The notes beneath the pieces were generated by a model. That model saw only the letters and a program-made list of their open reading frames with translations. It was not told the DNA's origin and made no database searches. The position numbers and the translations under genes were made by a program. Positions 28,881 to 36,592 of a DNA stretch of 64,000 bases are shown here, in pieces (the first letter of the stretch is position 1; every line of letters starts with the position of its first letter). Source of the DNA: Legionella busanensis (GTDB taxonomy: Bacteria > Pseudomonadota > Gammaproteobacteria > Legionellales > Legionellaceae); the NCBI RefSeq assembly GCF_900461525.1, contig NZ_UGOD01000001.1, positions 1,581,001 to 1,645,000 on the forward strand. Reading direction: 5' to 3'.

Positions 28881-29690
28881 ATGACTAAAGTAATAGTTTT
28901 TACAGATTTTGATGGGACAGCGACAGGCAGAGCGGGTGGTAATACGCCTGATATTGTTGGTGCTGTTTTTAGTGACTTCTATAGGTCCTTGTTAAATGCT
29001 GGCCTTGATCCTCTTAAGTATAATTACAAAACTGATCCTATGAAAAGCGAAGAGTTTGTACAAAAGGCATTTGAAGTTAAATTTGGTAAATATAGTAAGG
29101 ATTTCGATTATAATATGCCTGATGCAGATTTATTAATGACTGCAACAGCTGTTAAATTCTTTCAGGAAATGCTTAAATTAGATGATGTTGAAATTAAAAT
29201 AGTTACAAGAAATCGCGCGGATTATATTATCAACGTATTAAAATATCATGGCTTTACCAAACAAGAACTTGATAAAATAATAATAATGGATAACTATGCT
29301 AAAGATTATGAAGTAGAGAGGTCTTTAAAGATAGGGAACCATAAAGTATATATTCTTGATGATAGTGAACAAGATTTAAAAAAAATGGTTGCGGGTACAC
29401 AAAAAGTCGGTTATTTACCAGAAGATGTTAGTTATGATCTTGTGGATGATGATCAGAAAGTTTATTCTGCAGAAAAGCCAATTCAAGCAATTCAACGTAA
29501 GCCTGGCAAATTTGACTGGGAAATTTATGAAGAAGAAATTAAAAATATTGTTAATCCGAGCATGCAAACTGAAAGTTCAGCAGAAAGCAATTTAACAGGC
29601 AGTTACCCTAAAACAATGTTTGATAACCACACTTCTAGTCAAGTGAGCGAAGGGCCTTATATGATAAGGAATGAAATAACACTTAGCTAA
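28881..29690 (+). CDS. HAD-fold phosphatase-like protein, possible effector
   Basis: A 269-residue protein with haloacid-dehalogenase motifs. Motif I is FTDFDGTATG with nucleophile Asp9 and Asp11, motif II has Thr in KIVTRNRADYI, and motif IV is VYILDDSEQDL. A small cap region lies between motifs I and II. It is expected to hydrolyse a phosphate ester; the substrate is unknown. The C-terminal 45 residues are Ser/Thr/Glu-rich and look disordered, which resembles a Dot/Icm secretion tail but proves nothing. ATG 28881 places the HAD strand at the N-terminus; an in-frame ATG at 28839 adds 14 residues. Neither start has a good Shine-Dalgarno. A strong terminator follows. Confidence 0.72.
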   Translation: MTKVIVFTDFDGTATGRAGGNTPDIVGAVFSDFYRSLLNAGLDPLKYNYKTDPMKSEEFVQKAFEVKFGKYSKDFDYNMPDADLLMTATAVKFFQEMLKLDDVEIKIVTRNRADYIINVLKYHGFTKQELDKIIIMDNYAKDYEVERSLKIGNHKVYILDDSEQDLKKMVAGTQKVGYLPEDVSYDLVDDDQKVYSAEKPIQAIQRKPGKFDWEIYEEEIKNIVNPSMQTESSAESNLTGSYPKTMFDNHTSSQVSEGPYMIRNEITLS

Positions 29691-29719
29691 AAATATTAGT
29701 TAGAAACCTAGTAAGTTCA

Positions 29720-29747
29720 TGCTCATCCTTAAAGATGAGCATTTTTT
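29720..29747 (+). terminator. Intrinsic terminator after HAD gene
   Basis: TGCTCATC and GATGAGCA form a perfect 8-bp stem with a 6-base loop (29720-29741), followed by six T residues. Typical rho-independent terminator, between the convergent HAD gene and punA. Confidence 0.9.
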
Positions 29748-29757
29748 ATAAAGTATT

Positions 29758-30588
29758 TTACGCAAGTCCTGAAATAAACTGACATACCAAGCGATTTAAC
29801 TTTTCAGCAGCTTTTGAAGCCATAAGTACGACTGCCTCATGGCTATGACTACAAAACGTTAAGCCAGTAGCATAATTGGTGATAGTCGCAATCACTGCTA
29901 CTTTCATACCACAATGATTAGCTACTAAAACCTCAGGAACCGTCGACATGCCAACCGCATCTGCTCCTAAAATTCTAAATGCCCTGATTTCAGCTGCCGT
30001 TTCATAATTAGGACCTAAAACAGATAAATAAACGCCTTGGTGTAGCGTAATATCTTCTTGGTGGGCCGTGTTTAACAAATGTTCACGCATACTTAAATCA
30101 TAAGCATTATCTAAAGGAAAAAAGCGGGGGCCAAATTCATCATCATTGGGTCCAACTAATGGATTACCGGGTTGCATATTAATATGATCGGTAATTAGCA
30201 TTAATTCACCTGGGCCCACATCTTCACGTAAAGAGCCCGAAGCGTTTGTTGCCAAAAAATAATCGCAACCTAATAAACGCAATGTTCTAACATAAGTTCT
30301 AACTATCTCGTAATCAAATCCTTCATAACTATGCGCTCTACCTTGTAAGCATACAACGCCAACGCCACCTAAATAGCCTAAAATTAAATTACTTTTGTGG
30401 CCATAAACAGTTAACCTAGGAAATCCTGGTAGGTCATCATAGCTAATTGTTATGGCATTTTCTAATTGTTCAGCAAAGCTTCCTAGGCCTGAGCCTAAAA
30501 CCACACCGATTGTAGGTTTAAAGTTAGGGCAGCGTTCTTTAATGGTTTTAGCAGCTTGGTGGGAAGGTGTTTGTTTTACCGAAGTCAT
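29758..30588 (-). CDS. punA: Purine-nucleoside phosphorylase (trimeric type)
   Basis: Phosphorolysis of inosine/guanosine-type nucleosides for purine salvage. 276 residues, the PNP-I (mammalian/XapA-like) family. Motifs: GVVLGSGLGSFAEQL (phosphate site), GRAHSYEGFDY, ATNASGSL, GPNYETAAEIRAFRILGAD and VGMSTVPEVLVANHCG. The late Asn in TITNYATGL supports recognition of 6-oxopurines. Single gene on the minus strand, convergent with the HAD gene. Confidence 0.93.
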   Translation of the reverse strand: MTSVKQTPSHQAAKTIKERCPNFKPTIGVVLGSGLGSFAEQLENAITISYDDLPGFPRLTVYGHKSNLILGYLGGVGVVCLQGRAHSYEGFDYEIVRTYVRTLRLLGCDYFLATNASGSLREDVGPGELMLITDHINMQPGNPLVGPNDDEFGPRFFPLDNAYDLSMREHLLNTAHQEDITLHQGVYLSVLGPNYETAAEIRAFRILGADAVGMSTVPEVLVANHCGMKVAVIATITNYATGLTFCSHSHEAVVLMASKAAEKLNRLVCQFISGLA

Positions 30589-30752
30589 AGAAAGTCCAAA
30601 TTATGTATAGCTATTAAGGTTAGCAAGAGGTCTAATTTTATATGAAAGTAGGAATTGTACCAAATGGAGATTAAATAAGTTAACAATTTTACTTAAAAGA
30701 ATAGACAAATTTTTGACATTTTCTGCATAAAAATTACCTTAATCTTTGTCCC

Positions 30753-30772
30753 GATCTGTAAGCTTACAGATC
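30753..30772. repeat. Perfect 20-bp palindrome downstream of zapD
   Basis: GATCTGTAAG and CTTACAGATC abut exactly, and flanking CC/GG may extend the stem past a bulged T. It lies in the 253-bp gap between punA and zapD, 70 bases beyond the zapD stop. There is no T-run on the minus strand, so it is either a weak terminator for the coaE-zapD transcript or an operator-like dyad upstream of punA. The remainder of the gap is plain AT-rich DNA. Confidence 0.5.
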
Positions 30773-30841
30773 TGGGTAAGAATTGAGTTAGATTGCATCA
30801 AAAAACTTTAGGAACGTTGCCTAGTTAATTTAAAAATAAGA

Positions 30842-31582
30842 TCAAAGTTGACAAATGGCTAAATCTAATTCGGCGTTTGTTTCTTTTACCTCACGCATAG
30901 TGGCTGCCTCACAAAGTCTTACACTTAGCCCATGATAGCCTAGTTGCATTTGTGGCACTATCCCAATTGATTTATTCATACGCAGTAAAATTAAATGACA
31001 AGATGTTTTGGCTGGTAATGGACATTGATAAAAGCCATTATTAGTTTGGATTTGTTTGAATTGAGCCGTATCGCGTAATAATTGTAAATATAAATTTACA
31101 ACGGAGTAAAGTGTATGCAAATAAGATTGCCATAATAAAAGATCACGTTGTCTTAGGGCTGAATTTGATTCTAACCATAGTAATAATTGTGGTGAGAAAA
31201 CCTCCGCGTCCACATGAGGTTGAGCAATTCTTATAGAATGTAAAAATGGGTCAATATGGATCTTTTCACCAAATCGGCCAGCGACATGGTTTAGTGTATA
31301 GATTTGGGCATGTAATCGCTTATTTAAATCATAAGAAGGTGCTAAATTTGATTTGTTGAAGAGGTGTTCTATCCGCATTAATTCCTTTAAAAAGCGACTT
31401 TTCAGCTCAGGTTTTTCTATAAGTTGAATAATTTCAATAATATTTTTTAATGCATAATGATGAATAACAGGATGAGTTTCCTCACAAGCTTGATTAATAG
31501 TTTGATAAAGCGTTTCCAAGCGTAGAGCAATTTTGGGCAAATAATGAGTAGCTAACTGAAAAATTATAATATCAGATGACAT
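30842..31582 (-). CDS. zapD: Cell division protein ZapD
   Basis: A 246-residue cytoplasmic protein of the DUF1342/ZapD (YacF) family, which bundles FtsZ filaments. Recognised from the overall pattern, including LRLETLYQTI near the start, FHSIRIAQPHVDAE-like SIRIAQPHVDAE, the LPLWLESNSALRQRD-like region, and FYQCPLPAK near the end. The neighbour coaE, 59 bases upstream, gives the usual coaE-zapD pair. yacG, often the third member, is not downstream here. Confidence 0.88.
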   Translation of the reverse strand: MSSDIIIFQLATHYLPKIALRLETLYQTINQACEETHPVIHHYALKNIIEIIQLIEKPELKSRFLKELMRIEHLFNKSNLAPSYDLNKRLHAQIYTLNHVAGRFGEKIHIDPFLHSIRIAQPHVDAEVFSPQLLLWLESNSALRQRDLLLWQSYLHTLYSVVNLYLQLLRDTAQFKQIQTNNGFYQCPLPAKTSCHLILLRMNKSIGIVPQMQLGYHGLSVRLCEAATMREVKETNAELDLAICQL

Positions 31583-31641
31583 AAGATGTTATTCTTTTAA
31601 GCACTATTATTAAATAATAATTACAGGTGATATATTAACTT

Positions 31642-32247
31642 TTATGATGACTTTTCATATGCTAATTGTAAATACTTTCCATGCAATTTTCTAATATTTG
31701 CCTCTAATTGCTCTAGACTGGAATCATTAAGTAGAATGTCATCAGCAAGTTGCAAACGTAAGGATTCCTGGGGTTGTGTTGCAAGCATTGCAAAAACTTG
31801 TTCCTTTGAGCATGAATCACGATTAACAACGCGATTAACTTGCATGGTGGGAGAGGCAAAAATAACTAAGATACGATCTAAATAGGGATAGTCTTTGCGG
31901 TTAGTTAATAAAGGGATTTCTATAACGCAGTAAGGGCCTTGGCTATTTTTTATTTTATTTTCTATAGTTTGCCGAATTAAAGGATGTAATAAGCTCTCAA
32001 GCCATAATCTTTCTTCTTTATTATTAAAGATAATTTCTCTTAATTGAGCTCTATTAAGTTGCCCTTCAGACGTAATAACGCTTAATCCAAAATGTTCTAT
32101 AATTTTCTGCAAAGCAGGCTGAGCAGGCGCTGTAATTTGGCGAGCTATTTCATCAGCAATGATGACTGTTGCGCCTAATGATTTAAAAAAAGAAATTGCT
32201 GTTGATTTCCCGCTACCGATATTACCTGTTAAGCCTATACAAAACAT
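31642..32247 (-). CDS. coaE: Dephospho-CoA kinase
   Basis: Final step of coenzyme A synthesis, phosphorylating dephospho-CoA. 201 residues. P-loop GLTGNIGSGKSTAI at residues 5-18, then GATVIIADEIARQ with the substrate-binding Asp, HPLIRQ, VIEIPLL and NRDSCSKEQVFAM in the LID. It starts four bases after the stop of the small secreted protein, so the two are probably co-transcribed. Confidence 0.96.
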   Translation of the reverse strand: MFCIGLTGNIGSGKSTAISFFKSLGATVIIADEIARQITAPAQPALQKIIEHFGLSVITSEGQLNRAQLREIIFNNKEERLWLESLLHPLIRQTIENKIKNSQGPYCVIEIPLLTNRKDYPYLDRILVIFASPTMQVNRVVNRDSCSKEQVFAMLATQPQESLRLQLADDILLNDSSLEQLEANIRKLHGKYLQLAYEKSS

Positions 32248-32251
32248 TATC

Positions 32252-32668
32252 TTATTTCCGTAAATTAATATTTTTACAAGTTAATAAATTGACATAGCAA
32301 GTATCAGGAAACCCACTACGCTGTTGACAATATTCCCTGGCTGCAATTGCAGCATCATCTCGATTTGCATAGGAATTACTTCGCCATACTTGTGCCATTT
32401 GATCAAGTGCTGTACATTGCCAGGCAGGCGTTGTTGAAACGCCATTTACATACAATTCGCAATTGCTTTTTGAAATTTTACAGGTTTCAGGATATTGGCT
32501 CTCGTTTTTGCATACATCAATTGCCTTATTTATAGCGGCTCTTTGATAACTGCTAATAGCAAGCCATTGACGATTTGCACCATCTTCAGCAGTGCAGTGC
32601 CATTGAGCTAAAGAAATCTGTGAATAAATAGAAAGGCTAACTATACAATAAAAAATTTTTTTATTCAT
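32252..32668 (-). CDS. Cys-rich exported protein with two internal repeats
   Basis: 138 residues with a signal peptide (MNKKIFYCIVSLSIYSQISLA) and a mature part built of two similar units. Each has W-x-C-T-A near its start, a second Trp, Ala-rich helix with Cys, then PETC or PDTC and a final Cys, giving six mature cysteines that probably form disulfides. Likely periplasmic or secreted. I do not recognise a named function; the pattern recalls small Ala/Cys DUF4189-like domains. Its start overlaps the end of the EAL gene by 8 bases. Confidence 0.78.
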   Translation of the reverse strand: MNKKIFYCIVSLSIYSQISLAQWHCTAEDGANRQWLAISSYQRAAINKAIDVCKNESQYPETCKISKSNCELYVNGVSTTPAWQCTALDQMAQVWRSNSYANRDDAAIAAREYCQQRSGFPDTCYVNLLTCKNINLRK

Positions 32669-34244
32669 GCTGTTTCCCTGTATTAATTAGCAGCTCTTGT
32701 AATTGCTTAATATTCATTGCTTTCGCAATAAACCATCCTTGTAAAAACGAAACATTTTTTAAGGTTAAATAATTAAATTGTTGCTCAGTTTCTACACCTT
32801 CAGCAATAATTTTTAATTTTAAAGTATTAGCCATATTAATAATGGCATCGTTTAACGTTTCAGTTATAGCGCCTGTTCCAATTGATTGAATAAAAATTTT
32901 ATCTATTTTTAGATAATTAAATGGAAAATGTTGGAGATAATTGATACTTGCATGTCCTGTGCCAAAATCATCAATAGCAAGCGAATAACCTTTACTGCGT
33001 AATTCTTTCATTTGATTAATGACTTTTATTTCATGTTCACTAAAAAGCTCACGTTCTGTAAGTTCTAGCATGATTTGTTGAGGGAGTACATTGTAATAAT
33101 TGCATAGAATTTCAAAATCATTAAAAAATGCTTCGCTTTTAAAATGAGCTGGGCATAAGTTAAATCCTAGATGAAAGTTTGGATTTTTTGCTAAAAGAGG
33201 AGCGCACTCAGCTAAAGATTTTTCAATTAATTGCAGTGTAATAGGTACTATGAGACCAGAAAATTCTGCTTCCTTAATAAAATTATCTGGCATGATAAGC
33301 TCGTTATTATTTAGCCAGCGAATTAATACTTCAGCGCCATAAAATTGCTTGGTTTTTATGCAAAAGATAGGTTGATATACTGGATAAAATTGCTGTAACT
33401 TTAAAGCATCATTTAAAGCAGTAATGATAGAAAAATGTTTTGTCATGGTTTGTTGAAAGTAACGATGTAATATCCAAGAAAGAAATAAAATTGGCAATGT
33501 TGTTAATAACAGGCGGATTAATAATTTGCTTTTAAAATTAGCTTCACTGGTATTAATAACTAAATTAATATTTTTTACAGATTCAAGTGGTAGATTTAAT
33601 ATTTCATTTTTTTTCTTATTATTCATATTATCAAAAGAATGTATATCTTGATCATTGCTAAACGGACGACTCGCTAAGATTATTTGCTTTTCGCGCGTAT
33701 CATATAAATAAATTGATTTAAAATTTAAATCATCGATATGAATAATGAATTCAAGGGATGATTTTAGTAAATAAAAACCCACATAAAAATTCTTATAAGG
33801 TTGCTGTAGTAAAAAAAAATCTTTATTAACTTGCTCGGTTTTCATTGGACCTAATAAGACTGGCTGCTGAATATATGGATTAGGAAGAGAGGCTTTTGGA
33901 TCAAAAGTTGTGCAAATGGATTTAGATCTATTGTAATAAACAACAATCCCATCGATGAGAGGATTATTGAAAACAATACTTTGCAGTTGAGGCATAAGAA
34001 AATTTTGACACGCCTGTTTTTGGGTTTCATCAAGTGGAAGTAAATCAATCGATTTAAAAATTGAATCAATAAAGTTATCAATTTTATAGCCTAGATTGCT
34101 GGCTTGAAGTTGAAGACGGCTGGTTTGTTCATATTCTAGGTGTTCCCATTGATAGTAACCAACAAATAAAATTAAAAGCAAGGTTAGAATAGCCCAAGCT
34201 ACTTTAAATTTTTGTTGTAAACTATCAAGAATGGGGTTAAGCAT
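32661..34244 (-). CDS. Membrane EAL-domain c-di-GMP phosphodiesterase with CSS-like sensor
   Basis: 527 residues. TM1 at about 15-32, a periplasmic domain with cysteines 79 and 111 (CSS-motif-like), TM2 at about 241-260, then an EAL domain from 280. Catalytic residues look complete: Glu305 in AEVLIRW (EVL variant of EAL), Asn362 in FNLCP, Glu394 in ELTE, Asp425-Asp426 in IDDFGTG, Lys446 in YLKIDK, Glu482 in AEGVE and Gln502 in QGW. It should therefore hydrolyse c-di-GMP, perhaps in response to periplasmic redox state as CSS-EAL proteins do in E. coli. No GGDEF domain. It starts 3 bases after bioA. Confidence 0.92.
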   Translation of the reverse strand: MLNPILDSLQQKFKVAWAILTLLLILFVGYYQWEHLEYEQTSRLQLQASNLGYKIDNFIDSIFKSIDLLPLDETQKQACQNFLMPQLQSIVFNNPLIDGIVVYYNRSKSICTTFDPKASLPNPYIQQPVLLGPMKTEQVNKDFFLLQQPYKNFYVGFYLLKSSLEFIIHIDDLNFKSIYLYDTREKQIILASRPFSNDQDIHSFDNMNNKKKNEILNLPLESVKNINLVINTSEANFKSKLLIRLLLTTLPILFLSWILHRYFQQTMTKHFSIITALNDALKLQQFYPVYQPIFCIKTKQFYGAEVLIRWLNNNELIMPDNFIKEAEFSGLIVPITLQLIEKSLAECAPLLAKNPNFHLGFNLCPAHFKSEAFFNDFEILCNYYNVLPQQIMLELTERELFSEHEIKVINQMKELRSKGYSLAIDDFGTGHASINYLQHFPFNYLKIDKIFIQSIGTGAITETLNDAIINMANTLKLKIIAEGVETEQQFNYLTLKNVSFLQGWFIAKAMNIKQLQELLINTGKQHE

Positions 34245-34247
34245 ACC

Positions 34248-35570
34248 TTAAATCATTTTATAAATCGCATAAATAGAGTTTAGAGTGATCTCTGCTAAAT
34301 GCATAATTGTTTTTTCATCTGTATTTAGAGGAGGAAGCCAATAAAGGGTTTTTCCCAGAGGCCTTAAAAAAGCACCTTGTTTTAATGCCTGCTGATAAAA
34401 TTTAAAACCTACCCGTTGATTTGGTAAATCTTCCAGATCAGCAGCAACCATTGCTCCAATTGACCTTATATTACTTAATTTTCCTGTTTTATCATTAATT
34501 TCTTGAAAAAGGTTAAGCATTTTTTGTCCTAGCAGGCTTGCTTTTTGATTAAGGCCTTCTTCCTCAATTGCTTTAATAGTTGCTAAGGCAGCACTTATAG
34601 CTAACGCATTACCACTATGCGTGTGTGAATGCAAAAATGATTTGCCTGACTCATAATCATCATAAAATAATTCATAAATAGCATGATCAATTGACACACA
34701 ACTTAACGGAATGCTGCCTGAGGTTAGACCTTTTGAAAGACATATTAAATCAGGCTTTATCTCGGCATATTCACTTGCCAACCAATGACCGGTACGACCT
34801 ATTCCAGTCATGATTTCATCAACAATTACATAAATACCTTGGCTTTGAGCCCAGTTTGTGAGTTTTTTTAAAAAATCTGCACTATAGCAACGCATACCGC
34901 CAGCGCCTTGTAAAATAGGCTCGACAATGACCGCGCAGGTTTCATCTTTAATTTGTTCTAAATAAGTCATGGCTGATTCCCATTCACTGGACGCATCATG
35001 CCAACGTGGATCGTCTATACCACTAACATAAGGAACATCTTTAATGAAATAGCAAGACAAGCCAAGGTTATTATAGGGTTCTTTGTAGATTCCTAAATCG
35101 CTTACACTTAAAGCGCCTATTGTTTCACCATGATAACTATTTTCTAAAGAGATAAAGGTCTTACGGTGCTGTTTACCAAGTAATTTTTGGGCATGCAGTG
35201 CTAATTTAAGTGCAATTTCAACAGCGCAAGATCCATCACTGGCAAAGAACAAATGTTGATTGCGCGTAATCGCTGCTAATTTTTCACCTAATTCAGCTAA
35301 AGCTTCATGTGTAGTATTTGCTGCTATCACATGTTCAAAAGTGCTAAGTTGTTTTTGAATGGCATTAATGACTGCAGGATGGCCATGCCCTAGTGATTTA
35401 CACCACCAACTAGAAATTCCATCAATTAGCCTCCCATGGTTTGTTTCTAAATAACTGCCTTGTGCACTAAAGACTACCACCGGAGGACTTTGTTCAAAAT
35501 CTTTCATCTGCATGCAAGGATGCCAAATATGATTTAAATCGTTATTAATTATTTTTGTTGTGTTAACCAT
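34248..35570 (-). CDS. bioA: Adenosylmethionine-8-amino-7-oxononanoate aminotransferase
   Basis: PLP enzyme making 7,8-diaminononanoate (DAPA) from KAPA with SAM as amino donor, in biotin synthesis. 440 residues. The N-terminus HIWHPCMQM, SYHGETIGALSVSD, the Asp in VDEIMTGIGRTG and the PLP-Lys in LSKGLTSG are diagnostic. ATG 35570 has no Shine-Dalgarno. A -10 (TAAAAT, minus strand, 35577-35582) sits so close that transcription may start at or near the ATG, implying a leaderless mRNA. The start lies within a BirA-like operator shared with bioB. Confidence 0.95.
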   Translation of the reverse strand: MVNTTKIINNDLNHIWHPCMQMKDFEQSPPVVVFSAQGSYLETNHGRLIDGISSWWCKSLGHGHPAVINAIQKQLSTFEHVIAANTTHEALAELGEKLAAITRNQHLFFASDGSCAVEIALKLALHAQKLLGKQHRKTFISLENSYHGETIGALSVSDLGIYKEPYNNLGLSCYFIKDVPYVSGIDDPRWHDASSEWESAMTYLEQIKDETCAVIVEPILQGAGGMRCYSADFLKKLTNWAQSQGIYVIVDEIMTGIGRTGHWLASEYAEIKPDLICLSKGLTSGSIPLSCVSIDHAIYELFYDDYESGKSFLHSHTHSGNALAISAALATIKAIEEEGLNQKASLLGQKMLNLFQEINDKTGKLSNIRSIGAMVAADLEDLPNQRVGFKFYQQALKQGAFLRPLGKTLYWLPPLNTDEKTIMHLAEITLNSIYAIYKMI

Positions 35571-35591
35571 AATTTAATTTTAAGTTGACAA
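35560..35591. promoter_or_regulatory. Predicted BirA (biotin repressor) operator between bioA and bioB
   Basis: Half-sites GTGTTAACC (35560-35568) and AGTTGACAA (35583-35591) each match 7 of 9 bases of the BirA consensus TTGTAAACC / GGTTTACAA, with 14 bases between them, within the known 14-16 range. The right half contains the bioB -35 and the left half covers the bioA start codon, so binding would block both divergent promoters. Consensus from memory of published BirA sites; occupancy is inferred. Confidence 0.65.
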
Positions 35592-35604
35592 TTAAAAACG
35601 ACAA
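35577..35604 (-). promoter_or_regulatory. Candidate bioA promoter (leaderless)
   Basis: On the minus strand TTGTCG (35599-35604) and TAAAAT (35577-35582) are spaced by 16 bases. The expected transcription start, about 7 bases on, coincides with the A of the bioA ATG at 35570. Confidence 0.45.
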
Positions 35605-35612
35605 TTTATCAT
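35585..35612 (+). promoter_or_regulatory. Candidate bioB promoter
   Basis: Perfect TTGACA at 35585-35590 and TATCAT (5 of 6) at 35607-35612, spacer 16. Predicted start near 35619, giving a 35-base leader to the bioB ATG. The -35 lies inside the BirA operator. Confidence 0.65.
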
Positions 35613-35653
35613 GTTACAAAAAAATAATAAAAATAAATTTTGTGAATAAAAAA

Positions 35654-36592
35654 ATGATAAAATGGACAAAGGAAGAAATTGAAAAAATATACACACAACC
35701 TTTTAACGATTTAATTTATGCAGCGCATACGTGTCATCGCGAGCACCATAAACCTAATCAGCTTCAGCTTGCTGCTTTATTAAATATTAAAACAGGTGCT
35801 TGTCCTGAAGACTGTGGTTATTGTTCTCAAAGCGGCCATTACAAAACACCTATTCAAAAAGAAAAATTACTTTCAATTGATGAAATTATTGCGACAGCAA
35901 AACAAGCAAAAGCCTCAGGCGCTACCCGATTCTGTATGGGCGCCGCCTGGCGAAGTCCGCCTGCTAAAGCAATGCCTAGATTAGTAGAGGCGATTAAACA
36001 AGTAAAAGAACTGGGACTTGAAACGTGTATGACCCTAGGTATGCTCAGTACAGAGCAATCAATAGCATTAAAAGAGGCAGGTCTAGATTTTTATAATCAT
36101 AATATTGATACGTCACCATCCTATTATGACAAGATTGTAACAACGCGAACCTTTAACGATAGACTTCAAACGCTTGAAGAAGTACGTAAGTCAGGTATGA
36201 AGGTATGTTGTGGGGGTATATTAGGTTTAGGTGAAACAAGGGATGATAGAATTGAGTTCTTAATGACACTAGTTAATTTACCCTCGCCCCCAGAAAGCGT
36301 ACCAATTAATAGTTTAATTCCTGTAGAGGGAACGCCTTTAGCTAAAACTAAGCCTATAGACAGTATTGAACTGATACGCACTATTGCAACTGCACGTCTA
36401 CTTATGCCTAAAAGTATGATAAGGCTTAGCGCTGGTCGAGCCAAAATGAGTGATGAGCAGCAGGCACTTTGTTATTTTGTAGGCGCAAACTCAGTTTGGG
36501 CGGGTGAAAAATTATTAACTCAGGAAAATCCAGAGCTTGATAAAGATCAACAATTGTTTAATAAATTGGGACTACAAGCACAGTTAGCATGA
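35654..36592 (+). CDS. bioB: Biotin synthase
   Basis: Radical-SAM enzyme inserting sulfur into dethiobiotin. 312 residues from ATG 35654. The cluster-binding CxxxCxxC is in GACPEDCGYCSQSGHY. Other conserved parts are FCMGAAWRSPP, ETCMTLGMLS, YNHNIDTSPSYY, GGILGLGETRDDR and IRLSAGR (Arg near the [2Fe-2S] cluster). The frame is open upstream to a TTG that is really the -35 element, so the internal ATG is preferred; its Shine-Dalgarno is weak. First gene of bioB-bioF-bioH-bioD; its stop overlaps bioF by 4 bases. Confidence 0.96.
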   Translation: MIKWTKEEIEKIYTQPFNDLIYAAHTCHREHHKPNQLQLAALLNIKTGACPEDCGYCSQSGHYKTPIQKEKLLSIDEIIATAKQAKASGATRFCMGAAWRSPPAKAMPRLVEAIKQVKELGLETCMTLGMLSTEQSIALKEAGLDFYNHNIDTSPSYYDKIVTTRTFNDRLQTLEEVRKSGMKVCCGGILGLGETRDDRIEFLMTLVNLPSPPESVPINSLIPVEGTPLAKTKPIDSIELIRTIATARLLMPKSMIRLSAGRAKMSDEQQALCYFVGANSVWAGEKLLTQENPELDKDQQLFNKLGLQAQLA

